A stretch of DNA of 35,944 nucleotides, from assembly GCA_945902135.1 (NCBI GenBank), contig CAMDMI010000004.1, positions 1 to 35,944 on the forward strand, given 5' to 3'. Positions 1-9,368 of this stretch are shown in pieces (the stretch's first letter is position 1; each line of letters opens with the position of its first letter). The stretch comes from Spirosoma fluviale. Its GTDB lineage: Bacteria; Bacteroidota; Bacteroidia; Cytophagales; Flexibacteraceae. A program made the translations under genes and the position numbers. The notes under the pieces are model-generated. The model was given only the letters and a program-made list of their open reading frames with translations, was not told where the DNA came from and ran no database searches.

Positions 1-456
1 CCGGGTTGTCAGGGAGGAATTAGCATGGGTGAAAACTCTTATATGTACAAGCCAAACGCGGCAGGAGATTGTCTTTTTGAGCTTACTGCAGAGAATTGCA
101 AAGGATTGGTGAATGATCTAGATTTTTCAAAAATCATTCAGGTCCAAACCAGAAATTGCGGTGCCTTTGTTCCAAACCTTGTGATGATCAATGGCGAAAT
201 TGAAAGGAATACAGGATTTTATATTTTCCAGATAATTTCTGATAAAAATTCTCCAGACAAATGGCCATTCCTGAACGGTGGAAAATTGAAAATTTTCAAT
301 CGTTGGGGTAAGCCGGTTTATTCATCAGAAAGTTATAACAATGAGCTATCTTATGAAAAGCTCACAACTGACTACCAGGACGGCGTCTATTTTTACGAAT
401 ACGACAATCAGGAAATCAGCTTTAAAAAATCGGGATATTTTAATATTCAGCGATAA
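1..456 (+). CDS. C-terminal part of a large secreted/surface protein with gliding-motility-associated (CHU_C / T9SS type B-like) C-terminal domain; 5' end outside window
   Basis: Frame +1 is open from base 1 to the stop at 454-456. The 'GGKLKIFNRWGKPVYSSESYNN...DGVYFYEY' pattern is typical of CHU_C domains. Confidence 0.8.
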   Translation, partial: PGCQGGISMGENSYMYKPNAAGDCLFELTAENCKGLVNDLDFSKIIQVQTRNCGAFVPNLVMINGEIERNTGFYIFQIISDKNSPDKWPFLNGGKLKIFNRWGKPVYSSESYNNELSYEKLTTDYQDGVYFYEYDNQEISFKKSGYFNIQR

Positions 457-460
457 GCAA

Positions 461-490
461 AAAAGCCCCGGAAAACCGGGGCTTTTTTTT
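461..490 (+). terminator. Rho-independent terminator
   Basis: Perfect stem AAAAGCCCCGG-AAAA-CCGGGGCTTTT followed by a T run, 4 nt after the stop codon. Confidence 0.9.
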
Positions 491-567
491 GATTCATTTT
501 TTGGATTTAATCCCTTTCACAAGGAATTTCAGACAGATTTTCCTTGTTTTGCACCTTCTTAAATAAC

Positions 568-1521
568 ATGAGAAATTTCGAGGTAACAGGAAGAAAAGAT
601 ACCCGTTCAGGTTTTGGTCAAGCGATGCTGGAATTGGGTGACATTAATCCAAATGTGGTTGCACTTTGTGCAGATCTTACCGGCTCTCTTAAATTGGGAG
701 ATTTTGCTGCGAAATATCCGGAACGGTTTTTTCAAACCGGAATCGCGGAAGCCAATATGATTGGCCTTGCAGCAGGAATGACAATAGGAGGGAAGATCCC
801 ATTCACAAGTACTTTCGCTAACTTCTCTACCGGAAGGGTTTATGACCAGATTCGTCAGTCTGTGGCATACTCCGGGACAAATGTCAAAATATGTGCTTCT
901 CATGCAGGATTAACCCTTGGAGAAGATGGTGCCACGCATCAGATTCTGGAGGACCTTGGTATGATGAAGATGCTTCCACACATGACGGTAATAAATCCTT
1001 GCGATTATAACCAAACCCGGAGAGCAACCCATGCGATTGCTGACTGGCAAGGCCCGGTTTACCTTCGTTTCGGCAGACCTGTAATGCCTATCTTTTTCTC
1101 CGATGACCTCGAATTTACGGTTGGAAAAGGAGTTCTCATGAATGAGGGTACGGATGTGAGTATTTTTGCAACCGGACATCTTGTTTGGGAGGCATTGATC
1201 GCTTGTAAAAATTTGGAAGCAGATGGAATTTTTGCTGAGGTAATCAACATCCATACAATCAAGCCACTGGATGCTGAAATGATTCTTGCTTCTGTTTCGA
1301 AAACTGGTTGTGCCGTTTCTGCAGAGGAGCATCAACTTAATGGAGGACTGGGTGATAGCATCGCCCAATTGCTTTGCAGGAATTACCCTAAACCACTTGA
1401 AATGGTTGGGGTTCACGATTCATTTGGAGAAAGTGGAACTCCGGAAGCACTTATGGAGAAGTACGGATTGAATGCGGCAAACATTGAGGCTGCTGCAAAA
1501 AGGTCAATCTCCAGAAAGTAA
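568..1521 (+). CDS. Transketolase, C-terminal (pyrimidine-binding + C-terminal domain) subunit
   Basis: MRNFEVTGRKDTRSGFGQAMLELG...GLAAGMTIGGKIPFTSTFANFSTGR...HAGLTLGEDGATHQ...; start placed at internal ATG 568 of the listed ORF. Confidence 0.88.
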   Translation: MRNFEVTGRKDTRSGFGQAMLELGDINPNVVALCADLTGSLKLGDFAAKYPERFFQTGIAEANMIGLAAGMTIGGKIPFTSTFANFSTGRVYDQIRQSVAYSGTNVKICASHAGLTLGEDGATHQILEDLGMMKMLPHMTVINPCDYNQTRRATHAIADWQGPVYLRFGRPVMPIFFSDDLEFTVGKGVLMNEGTDVSIFATGHLVWEALIACKNLEADGIFAEVINIHTIKPLDAEMILASVSKTGCAVSAEEHQLNGGLGDSIAQLLCRNYPKPLEMVGVHDSFGESGTPEALMEKYGLNAANIEAAAKRSISRK

Positions 1522-1623
1522 AATTAAATCCAATGGAATATTATTTTGTATAATCTATTTTATTCAAAATTATATTCTTTCTTTATTTGTATTACATACT
1601 TTTTTAAGCAACTATTATTTTTT

Positions 1624-2181
1624 ATGGAAACCCAAAAATTTGATGCCATCGACCGTAATATTCTGGGAATACTTCAGGAGAATGGCAAAATCACAAATGC
1701 TCAATTGTCAATTGATGTAGGACTTTCTCCTGCCCCAACTTTGGAACGCGTTAAGAAACTGGAAAAAAATGGGGTGATTGAAAGTTACCACGCCAAGTTG
1801 AACAAGCAAAAAGTTGGATTAGGCGTTTCTACTTTCGTACATGTTGCCCTGATTAGCCACCGTAAAGGAATTGTAGATTCTTTCGTAGAGCAAATTACCA
1901 GAATTCCTGAGGTTGTGGAATGTCACCACATTACAGGACAAGGAGATTTCATTCTGAAGGTAGTTTCACACGACATAAGCAGCTACCAGAAGTTGTTGGT
2001 GGAAGTTATCAATGAAATTCCCGAAATTGATAACACGCAGTCAACCGTGATTCTCTCTACTTTTAAGGATTCGCGTGTGATGCCGATTCCGGAAGAAACA
2101 AAAGATGATGACGAAGTTGAAGAACCGCTTATTCTGGAAAATCGTAAGTTTAAAAAGGCCGGAACCCGTCCCCGCGCTTAA
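1624..2181 (+). CDS. Lrp/AsnC family transcriptional regulator
   Basis: DAIDRNILGILQENGKITNAQLSIDVGLSPAPTLERVKKLEKNGVI (AsnC HTH) plus a RAM-like C-terminal domain; start taken at ATG 1624. Confidence 0.9.
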   Translation: METQKFDAIDRNILGILQENGKITNAQLSIDVGLSPAPTLERVKKLEKNGVIESYHAKLNKQKVGLGVSTFVHVALISHRKGIVDSFVEQITRIPEVVECHHITGQGDFILKVVSHDISSYQKLLVEVINEIPEIDNTQSTVILSTFKDSRVMPIPEETKDDDEVEEPLILENRKFKKAGTRPRA

Positions 2182-2189
2182 AATTCATA

Positions 2190-3914
2190 ATGATTCCGCC
2201 GCATGTATTAGAACTCTCAGCATTCTGCCTCGAAAGTGGAATTGATGTTTTCTATGCAAGTCCGGGATCAAGATCTGCTCCTTTGTTGCTTGCTCTTCAC
2301 CGCGCAGGTATTCATATTGAGATGCTTGCCGATGAACGCAGTATGGCATTTCGAGCCATGGGCTATAGTTTGGCGAGCGGAAAAGTTGTTGGGATTTTTT
2401 GCACCTCAGGAACTGCTGTCCTCAATCTTGGACCAGCCATTGCTGAAGCTTTTTATCAGCAGGCAAGGCTTTTTATTCTAACAGCAGACAGGCCTGCCGA
2501 ATTGATTGACCAGCACGAGGGTCAGTCGATTCGTCAAACAGGAATCTTTTCTGCACATACGGTTTTCTCGGCATCAATTCCTTCCACTGATCAGCACCCT
2601 GCTGCATTGATCCATACAAGGCGTTTGCTGAATCAGGCTTTATACGCTTGTCTTGCTCCGGCTGGCGGACCTGTTCATTTAAATTTTCCTTTTCGGGAAC
2701 CTTTTTATCCCAAAAGTGCGCTTGAATTCAAGCCAGTTGAGAGTAAAAAAAATGCCGTTAATGTCCAGCGGCCTGAAGCCAGATTACCACGGGAAGAATT
2801 AAGCTTCCTCATTGAGCGCTGGAATGCAGCACCAAAGCGCCTTTTGATTGCAGGGCAATTACTGCCAGACCACGCACTTTCAAATGCATGTAAAGCACTT
2901 TCCGAATATGCTTTTTGTCCGGTTCTTGGAGATGCCAGCCACAACCTTCGCGGCCCTCATGGACTTGTATTGCATTCCGACCATTTTCAGGATGGATTTC
3001 TGGGTTCTGAAGAATGCCGGGCTGATATCATTCTCAGTATTGGGAAAGGCCATGTTTCTAAGTCTGTAAAAAAATACCTTGCCGAAAATCCAGGAACAGA
3101 GCATTGGCATATTCAGGAAGAAGGATATCCTGCCGATCCATTTGGAAACCTGAGCAAGGTTATCAATGCAAAGCCTGAATGGCTCATTACCAAACTTGCC
3201 GAAGCTTCGTGTTTTTCGCCAGTGGAGAATAATTCCATTTCCAAATCTTGGTTTGAGCGTTGGATTCAAGCAGAAGCAGAAGTGACTGCAGCAATGGCAA
3301 AGCTTCTGCCGGAAGTGCAATGGAGTGACCTTTCTGTAACCGCAAAATTTTTAGAAACACTTCCCGACCAAGCAATCTTATTCTTAGGCAATAGCATGCC
3401 CATCAGGTACGCTTTGTGGTTGTCGGGCATCAGTAACGGAAAACAACTTGATATTTACACAAACCGGGGAACCTCAGGAATTGACGGTTGCCTTTCTACG
3501 GCAATCGGGATTGCGGATGCCCACCCGAAAAAGAAGGTTTTTGTTCTCATTGGGGATATGGGTTTTCTTTATGACCGAAATGCATTTTGGACAAACAGGA
3601 TTCCGGGAAACTTAAAAGTTCTGGTCTTAAACAACGGTGGAGGCAATATTTTTCGCATTCTTCCTTCGTCTTCAGGCCTACCCGAAATGGCCGATTATTT
3701 TGAAATGGACCAAAGACAAACAACAGAAGGAACTTGCCTGGATGCGGGAATAATGCGATTTACAGCAAAAAATGAATTTGAGTTTGAGTCAGTTCTGCCT
3801 GAATACTTCAATCATATTGGCACTTCAGTCCTCGAAGTATTTACAGATAAAGAAGTCAACCATTCCGAGATTCAAAAGTTCAGATCCAGAATTAGGCAGG
3901 TTAATGGAAAATGA
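2190..3914 (+). CDS. menD: 2-succinyl-5-enolpyruvyl-6-hydroxy-3-cyclohexene-1-carboxylate synthase
   Basis: ThDP-enzyme architecture: FYASPGSRSAPLLLAL, GTAVLNLGPAIAEAFYQQ, TNRGTSGIDGCLSTAIGIA, IGDMGFLYDRNAFW, LNNGGGNIFRILP. Confidence 0.93.
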   Translation: MIPPHVLELSAFCLESGIDVFYASPGSRSAPLLLALHRAGIHIEMLADERSMAFRAMGYSLASGKVVGIFCTSGTAVLNLGPAIAEAFYQQARLFILTADRPAELIDQHEGQSIRQTGIFSAHTVFSASIPSTDQHPAALIHTRRLLNQALYACLAPAGGPVHLNFPFREPFYPKSALEFKPVESKKNAVNVQRPEARLPREELSFLIERWNAAPKRLLIAGQLLPDHALSNACKALSEYAFCPVLGDASHNLRGPHGLVLHSDHFQDGFLGSEECRADIILSIGKGHVSKSVKKYLAENPGTEHWHIQEEGYPADPFGNLSKVINAKPEWLITKLAEASCFSPVENNSISKSWFERWIQAEAEVTAAMAKLLPEVQWSDLSVTAKFLETLPDQAILFLGNSMPIRYALWLSGISNGKQLDIYTNRGTSGIDGCLSTAIGIADAHPKKKVFVLIGDMGFLYDRNAFWTNRIPGNLKVLVLNNGGGNIFRILPSSSGLPEMADYFEMDQRQTTEGTCLDAGIMRFTAKNEFEFESVLPEYFNHIGTSVLEVFTDKEVNHSEIQKFRSRIRQVNGK

Positions 3915-4458
3915 AAAGGTACCAAATCCATGGAAAACCCTTTCTGAAAAGGAGGTTTATTCAAATCCATGGATTAAAATCTCCCACCACGAGGTAATCA
4001 ATCCTTCAGGAGGAAAAGGAATTTATGGGGTTGTTAGTTTTCGAAACAAAGCCATCGGTGTAGTTCCTGTAGACGATGAATTGCATACTTATTTGGTTGG
4101 TCAATTCCGGTATACGCTCAATGAATACAGTTGGGAAATCCCTGAGGGTGGAGGTCCGGAAGGAGAGGAGCCTGCCATTACGGCAGTGCGGGAACTGCGG
4201 GAAGAAACTGGACTGCAGGCTGGAAGTCTGGAACTTCTGGGTAAAATCCATACTTCTAATTCCGTAACCGATGAGGTTGGTTATCTTTTCCTTGCGAAAG
4301 ATTTAAAGCAACTTGATTCAAGCCCTGAGGAAACGGAAGACATCACAGTGCGCCGGATTCCCTTGGCTCAAGCAGTTCAAATGGTTGAATCGGGTGAAAT
4401 AACCGACTCCCTTAGCATGACCGGAATCCTGCTTGCCGCCAGACGATTTGGCATATAG
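3904..4458 (+). CDS. NUDIX hydrolase (ADP-ribose pyrophosphatase-like)
   Basis: Nudix box GGGPEGEEPAITAVRELREETGLQAG. ATG at 3904 overlaps the menD stop by 11 bp. Confidence 0.9.
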   Translation: MENEKVPNPWKTLSEKEVYSNPWIKISHHEVINPSGGKGIYGVVSFRNKAIGVVPVDDELHTYLVGQFRYTLNEYSWEIPEGGGPEGEEPAITAVRELREETGLQAGSLELLGKIHTSNSVTDEVGYLFLAKDLKQLDSSPEETEDITVRRIPLAQAVQMVESGEITDSLSMTGILLAARRFGI

Positions 4459-4468
4459 GAATATCTCA

Positions 4469-5338
4469 TTAACCGCTGATGGTCCAGGTCCATGGACCGT
4501 GCCTAAAGGTTTTTGCAGTTTGCTGGACTGAATGGGCACTTTCGGGCGTAATTTTATCTGGATTGTCATCCGCTTCCTTTTCTTCATCGGTTCGGATTCT
4601 TGGTTTCCCATGTTGCCAAATGAGATCATCCGGATGAATTACATTTCGATTGCCGTCCACAAAATGTGCTGAAGAACCCATCCAATACGGATACGAATCA
4701 TCGGGTTCAGTTATTTTTTCTTTGACAGGCTCGTTTTCATTTAACCTTATTTCCTTTCTCCAGTACCAGGCCGCCAAACAACCTGCAAGTAAGCCCATCA
4801 GATGGCCTTCCCAAGAGATTCCAGATTTAACCGGGAGCAAGCCATAAACCATTCCTCCGTAAAGGAAGGCCAAGCCGCCAGCGATAACCATGGCTTTACG
4901 ACCCATTCGGGCGAAACCAGCCACAAGGAGGAAACCAAGTAAGGCATAAACCCATCCTGAAGCACCAATTACAATTCCGGGCCTAGCAAAACACCAGGTC
5001 CAAAATCCTGATATGAGAAAAGTAAAAGCCCATACCTTCCAGAATATTTCTTTTACAAGATTGTAAATCAGTGTACTAAGAAGAATAAATGGAAGCAGGT
5101 TTGATGCCAGGTGCATCGCATTGGCGTGAAGGAAAGGAAAGAAAATGATTCCTGCCAAACCTCGAAGTTCCCTTGGGCGCAACCCGTATGAAGAAAAAGA
5201 GGTATCAAAAAACCATTCCAGAAAAAGAATAAAAACCATAAAAGTCCCGGCCAAAGCCGAAGGCAGGAGGGAATAGGCAAACTGGTTCGGGCTGTTGCCC
5301 AAACTTTTTTGTTCCCGGTTTTTATTTTTTTTCAGCAT
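4469..5338 (-). CDS. Rhomboid family intramembrane serine protease
   Basis: GASGWVYALLGF (catalytic Ser), conserved His in 'WEGHLMGLLAG', 'NAMHLASNLLPF', multiple TM segments. Start taken at internal Met (CAT 5336-5338). Confidence 0.87.
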   Translation of the reverse strand: MLKKNKNREQKSLGNSPNQFAYSLLPSALAGTFMVFILFLEWFFDTSFSSYGLRPRELRGLAGIIFFPFLHANAMHLASNLLPFILLSTLIYNLVKEIFWKVWAFTFLISGFWTWCFARPGIVIGASGWVYALLGFLLVAGFARMGRKAMVIAGGLAFLYGGMVYGLLPVKSGISWEGHLMGLLAGCLAAWYWRKEIRLNENEPVKEKITEPDDSYPYWMGSSAHFVDGNRNVIHPDDLIWQHGKPRIRTDEEKEADDNPDKITPESAHSVQQTAKTFRHGPWTWTISG

Positions 5339-5399
5339 TAAGCCCTCACTTTTTTCTGATTCCAAAAATACTATCAATATTGAGGCCAGAATTTGAATC

Positions 5400-6029
5400 A
5401 TGCATATTGCGGTAGCGGGAAACATCGGGGCAGGCAAATCCACCCTAGCACAAAAATTAGCCAATCATTACAACTGGGAGGTTTTCTATGAATCTGTTGA
5501 CGACAATCCGTACCTCTCGGATTTTTATGACGACATGAACAAATGGGCATTCCACCTGCAGGTTTATTTCCTTTCCACAAGGATAAAACAGGTGCTGGAT
5601 ATTCAGGCTACCAGCCGCACAATTATTCAGGATCGGACCATCTATGAAGATGCTGTGATTTTTGCCCGCAACCTTCATGCTTCTGGGCATATAAATAAGC
5701 GTGATTACAACAATTACTTGAACCTGTTTGACACCATGACGGGCTTTGTAAAGCCGCCGGATCTTCTCATTTACCTGCGGGCAAGCACGCCAACCCTTGT
5801 GAAGCGAATCGAAATGCGCGGCCGGGAATATGAAAACAACATCAAGCTGGAATATTTGCGCAAGCTTGGAGAATCATACGAAGACTGGATTTCAACTTAT
5901 GACCGTGGGAATCTCTTGGTTATTAATGCGGATGAACTTGATTTTGTAAGCCACCAGGAAGACTTGGGCAAAATCATCGGCATGGTTGATCGTGAATTGT
6001 ATGGCATTTTTGGTACAAACCAAGCATAG
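5400..6029 (+). CDS. Deoxynucleoside kinase (dAdo/dGuo kinase-like)
   Basis: P-loop MHIAVAGNIGAGKSTLAQKLA; RTIIQDRTIYEDAVIFA; LIYLRASTPTLVKRIEMRGREYE. Confidence 0.92.
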   Translation: MHIAVAGNIGAGKSTLAQKLANHYNWEVFYESVDDNPYLSDFYDDMNKWAFHLQVYFLSTRIKQVLDIQATSRTIIQDRTIYEDAVIFARNLHASGHINKRDYNNYLNLFDTMTGFVKPPDLLIYLRASTPTLVKRIEMRGREYENNIKLEYLRKLGESYEDWISTYDRGNLLVINADELDFVSHQEDLGKIIGMVDRELYGIFGTNQA

Positions 6030-6093
6030 CTAATTTTTATAATTGTTTTGAAATGGCCATCCCTTTTGGCCCAACTACTAATTTTAAATACTG

Positions 6094-8286
6094 ATGATCC
6101 GAATTTCTTTAAATGTTTCAAAAACAACTGGTTTTTTATTTCTACTATTTCTAAGTCAAAATTTTTTGCAGGCCCAGCTTCGCAAGGATTTCACTTTGGA
6201 TGATATCTGGAAAAATCCAGTTTGGAGGTCTGAAGGTGTGGATGAAGTCAACTGGTTTAAAAGCGGTTCACAATATTCAGCCCTGAAAGATGGCAATATC
6301 GAGGTTTATGACATCAAAACGGGCCTTCGGGTTCGCACACTTCTAGAAGGAAGCAAACTGAAACTAGATTCTTCAATCCTTGATATTCAGAATTATACGC
6401 TGAGTCCGGATGAAAACCAGTTGCTGATTGAAACCGGAATAGAGCCAATTTACAGACGGAGTTCCCGGGCTTTTTTCTATTTGTATAATCTAAAATCAGG
6501 GAATCTTCAGGCGATTATGCCAGGGAAAAAGATATACCTCGCAAATTTCTCACCGGACGGAAAACAGGTTGCTTTTGGTTATGAAAATAACCTTTATCTG
6601 CACGATGTGGGCACAGGTAAAGAAAAGGCCATCACAAGCACTGGGAAAATCAATGAGATTATTCATGGAAGTACCGATTGGGTTTATGAGGAAGAATTTG
6701 AGTTTTGGAAGGCATTTCATTGGTCGCCTGATTCCAAAAAAATTGCCTTCATGACTTTTGACGAAAGGGAAGTTCCGAGCTACAATATGCAAATGTGGGG
6801 TAGCCTCTATCCCAAGGATTATAAATTCAAATATCCCAAAGCAGGTGAGCGCAATTCCCGGGTGGATGTTTCTATTTACGACCTTGCAAGTAGTAAAACC
6901 TTGCCGCTGGAAGAAGGCGCTGAGAATGACCAATACATCGCGCGCATGCAATGGACGCGCAATTCTGGAATATTATCCATGCGCAGGTTGAACAGGCTTC
7001 AGAATAAAATAGAACTTCTGCATGCGGATGCCACAAGTGGCAAGCTCACCGTTGTGTTGGAGGAAAATAGTTCCACATTCCATGAAATGAACGATGATTT
7101 ACGCTATCTGGAAAATGGACGGGAATTTATCTGGAGTTCTGATAAGTCTGGATTTCAGCATTTATATCTCCATTCAATGGACGGAAAATTAATCCGACCC
7201 ATTACCAGCGGCAATTGGGAAGTGAGTAGCTTTTTGGGGATTGATGAAAAGAAAGGCTTGCTCTATTTTATGAGTACTGAAGACGGGTCGGTACAAAGAC
7301 AATTATACAGTGTAGCCGTAAGCGGAAATAACAAGCGCCGACTAAGTGAAGGAAAAGGCACGCATTCCGTGGGTTTCAACCCAGACTTTTCCTATTATAT
7401 TGATGATTTTAGTTCTGCAGCCAATGTTCCTGTAACTACCCTTTATCAATCTAATGGGAAGGCGGTAAAGGTTTTAGAAGACAATAAATCGCTGAAAGAC
7501 AGGCTTTCAAATTTCAACATTGCTCCAAAAACATTTTTTGAAGTTACCACAGCCAAAGGCATTAAGCTCAATGCTTGGATGATTAAGCCTATCAATTTTG
7601 ATCCAGGTAAGAAATATCCGGTTCTGATGCATTGCTATGGTGGCCCTGGTCACCAAACGGTAACCGATGCATGGGCTGGGGCTGATTTTTTCTGGTATCA
7701 GATGCTTGCTTCCAAAGGTTTTATTGTGGTTTCTGTGGACAACAGAGGCACTGGCGGAAAGGGCTCCGAATTCAGGAAATCTACTTACGCCCAATTGGGA
7801 AAGCTGGAGTGCGAAGACCAGACCGATGCTGCCCGCTGGCTTGGAACTCAGTCATGGGTTGATGCCGGTAGGATTGGAATCTGGGGATGGAGTTTCGGCG
7901 GATATCTCACTTCCCTTTGCCTGACAAAAGGCGCGGATGTTTTTAAAACAGGAATTGCAGTAGCACCGGTTACAAACTGGCGGTTCTATGACTCAATTTA
8001 TACAGAGCGATATCTGAAATTGCCTTCGGAAAATGCGGTTGGGTACGATGATAATTCCCCTGTTACGCATGCTGACAAACTCAAGGGCAATTATCTTTTG
8101 GTCCATGGAACAGGCGACGACAATGTCCATTTCCAGAATGCAATTTCATTGGTAAATGCTCTTGTAAAGGCAAATAGGCCATTCGATTCGGCTTATTATC
8201 CCAACCGAAACCATGGAATTTATGGTGGAAGCACCAGGCTTCACCTCTATACCAAGATGACAAATTTCATTCTTGAAAATCTGTAA
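6094..8286 (+). CDS. Dipeptidyl-peptidase IV family S9 peptidase
   Basis: N-terminal signal; propeller segment STDWVYEEEFEFWKAFHWSPDSKKIAF; catalytic GIWGWSFGGYLTSLC; LLVHGTGDDNVHFQN; NRNHGIYGG. Confidence 0.93.
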   Translation: MIRISLNVSKTTGFLFLLFLSQNFLQAQLRKDFTLDDIWKNPVWRSEGVDEVNWFKSGSQYSALKDGNIEVYDIKTGLRVRTLLEGSKLKLDSSILDIQNYTLSPDENQLLIETGIEPIYRRSSRAFFYLYNLKSGNLQAIMPGKKIYLANFSPDGKQVAFGYENNLYLHDVGTGKEKAITSTGKINEIIHGSTDWVYEEEFEFWKAFHWSPDSKKIAFMTFDEREVPSYNMQMWGSLYPKDYKFKYPKAGERNSRVDVSIYDLASSKTLPLEEGAENDQYIARMQWTRNSGILSMRRLNRLQNKIELLHADATSGKLTVVLEENSSTFHEMNDDLRYLENGREFIWSSDKSGFQHLYLHSMDGKLIRPITSGNWEVSSFLGIDEKKGLLYFMSTEDGSVQRQLYSVAVSGNNKRRLSEGKGTHSVGFNPDFSYYIDDFSSAANVPVTTLYQSNGKAVKVLEDNKSLKDRLSNFNIAPKTFFEVTTAKGIKLNAWMIKPINFDPGKKYPVLMHCYGGPGHQTVTDAWAGADFFWYQMLASKGFIVVSVDNRGTGGKGSEFRKSTYAQLGKLECEDQTDAARWLGTQSWVDAGRIGIWGWSFGGYLTSLCLTKGADVFKTGIAVAPVTNWRFYDSIYTERYLKLPSENAVGYDDNSPVTHADKLKGNYLLVHGTGDDNVHFQNAISLVNALVKANRPFDSAYYPNRNHGIYGGSTRLHLYTKMTNFILENL

Positions 8287-9283
8287 GCCAGGTTTCCAGG
8301 AACGTAGTTTGAGCGTTAAAAAATGCACTTAAATGCTCTTTCCTAGTTTTCTCAAGGTTTTCAACGAGTTCATTGGCGTTTTTAATATCAGCGTTGTATT
8401 TTCTCACCGCATCTCGGCAAACTTGTTTTTCTGCCTCTGTTTCCATTCCGTTTTTTTTAACTTTTTGACAGTGGACCTTGAAATCTTGTTCAGAAACAAT
8501 GAAATTTTCGATGTGGACAATTTCATTTCTAGCTTCTTTGGCAAATAGCCTTAAACTGTTTAAAGCGGCATTTTTTACAAGGTAATCACCACAGCAAGCT
8601 GGATGATTTTTCAGGTTGATATTGTTGATTTCGACCAATTTAGAAAATTCAGCTCGTCGTTTTTCAGAGGTTTGAATAGAGTCTTTCAGGATGCTTTCCA
8701 TGCAGACGGTCTCCATTTTACTTACCGGAATCAGATACGACTGAATTCCATGCAGGTATTCCAGTCTTTTATGGGCCTGCCTGAAAAATAGAGCAATCCT
8801 GGTGCCATCTTCAGTTCTTGTGAGTTTATTTTCAATGCAATAAACTGAAACTTCCTTTTCTAGTCTTGTGGCAGCGGATAAAACCGATTTGTGGTATTCA
8901 AGAATTTTAGCCCGGGCAACCAGAATGGAATCTTCTTGAATTTCAGATTTTAGGACAGAACACTTTGATCTGAAATCAATGAGTACCTGCAGGAAGCGCG
9001 AATATTCGGATGGAATTGATTCATGGGCCTTCGGAACTTTGTGGTTGTGGAAATGGCTTGATTCCTTTTCCAGTTTGTGTATTAGCATTTTATCAGTTGA
9101 ATTCTCTTTATTCAACTCCTGCTTGCAAAAATCCAAAATTGTGGATTCAATGCTTTCTCTGCAAAGCGGGAAAGTATGCTGTTCAAAATAATTAAGTGAT
9201 TCACGCGCAAGCGTCACAGCCTGCCCAAAAGCCGAGTGGCTTGATGCAATGAACAAAAAGGAAATTAGTAATTGTCTGACCAT
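8267..9283 (-). CDS. Uncharacterised secreted alpha-helical protein
   Basis: 338-aa ORF with N-terminal signal peptide (MVRQLLISFLFIASSHSAFGQA) and heptad-rich sequence with scattered Cys; 3' end overlaps the DPP-IV gene tail to tail by 20 bp. Confidence 0.75.
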   Translation of the reverse strand: MVRQLLISFLFIASSHSAFGQAVTLARESLNYFEQHTFPLCRESIESTILDFCKQELNKENSTDKMLIHKLEKESSHFHNHKVPKAHESIPSEYSRFLQVLIDFRSKCSVLKSEIQEDSILVARAKILEYHKSVLSAATRLEKEVSVYCIENKLTRTEDGTRIALFFRQAHKRLEYLHGIQSYLIPVSKMETVCMESILKDSIQTSEKRRAEFSKLVEINNINLKNHPACCGDYLVKNAALNSLRLFAKEARNEIVHIENFIVSEQDFKVHCQKVKKNGMETEAEKQVCRDAVRKYNADIKNANELVENLEKTRKEHLSAFFNAQTTFLETWLTDFQE

Positions 9284-9309
9284 TGTGTAGAAGTCATCTT
9301 TCTACACAA
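9283..9309. promoter_or_regulatory. Perfect 10-bp inverted repeat adjoining the start codon of the 8267-9283 gene
   Basis: TTGTGTAGAA (9283-9292) / TTCTACACAA (9300-9309), 7-nt spacer; the ATG is CAT 9281-9283 on the + strand. Confidence 0.55.
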
Positions 9310-9368
9310 ATCAATTAATAAAAGAACTTTTAATCCTTCGCCATAATCAAATCAAAAACCAACTTGTC

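Noticed and set aside
519-547. 8-bp inverted repeat ACAAGGAA-N13-TTCCTTGT upstream of the transketolase gene
   Set aside because: Short arms with a long AT-rich spacer; no promoter motif aligned with it, so too weak to call regulatory.
910-1416. 168-aa minus-strand ORF (and 607-903, 1059-1262)
   Set aside because: Shadow ORFs of the transketolase subunit gene.
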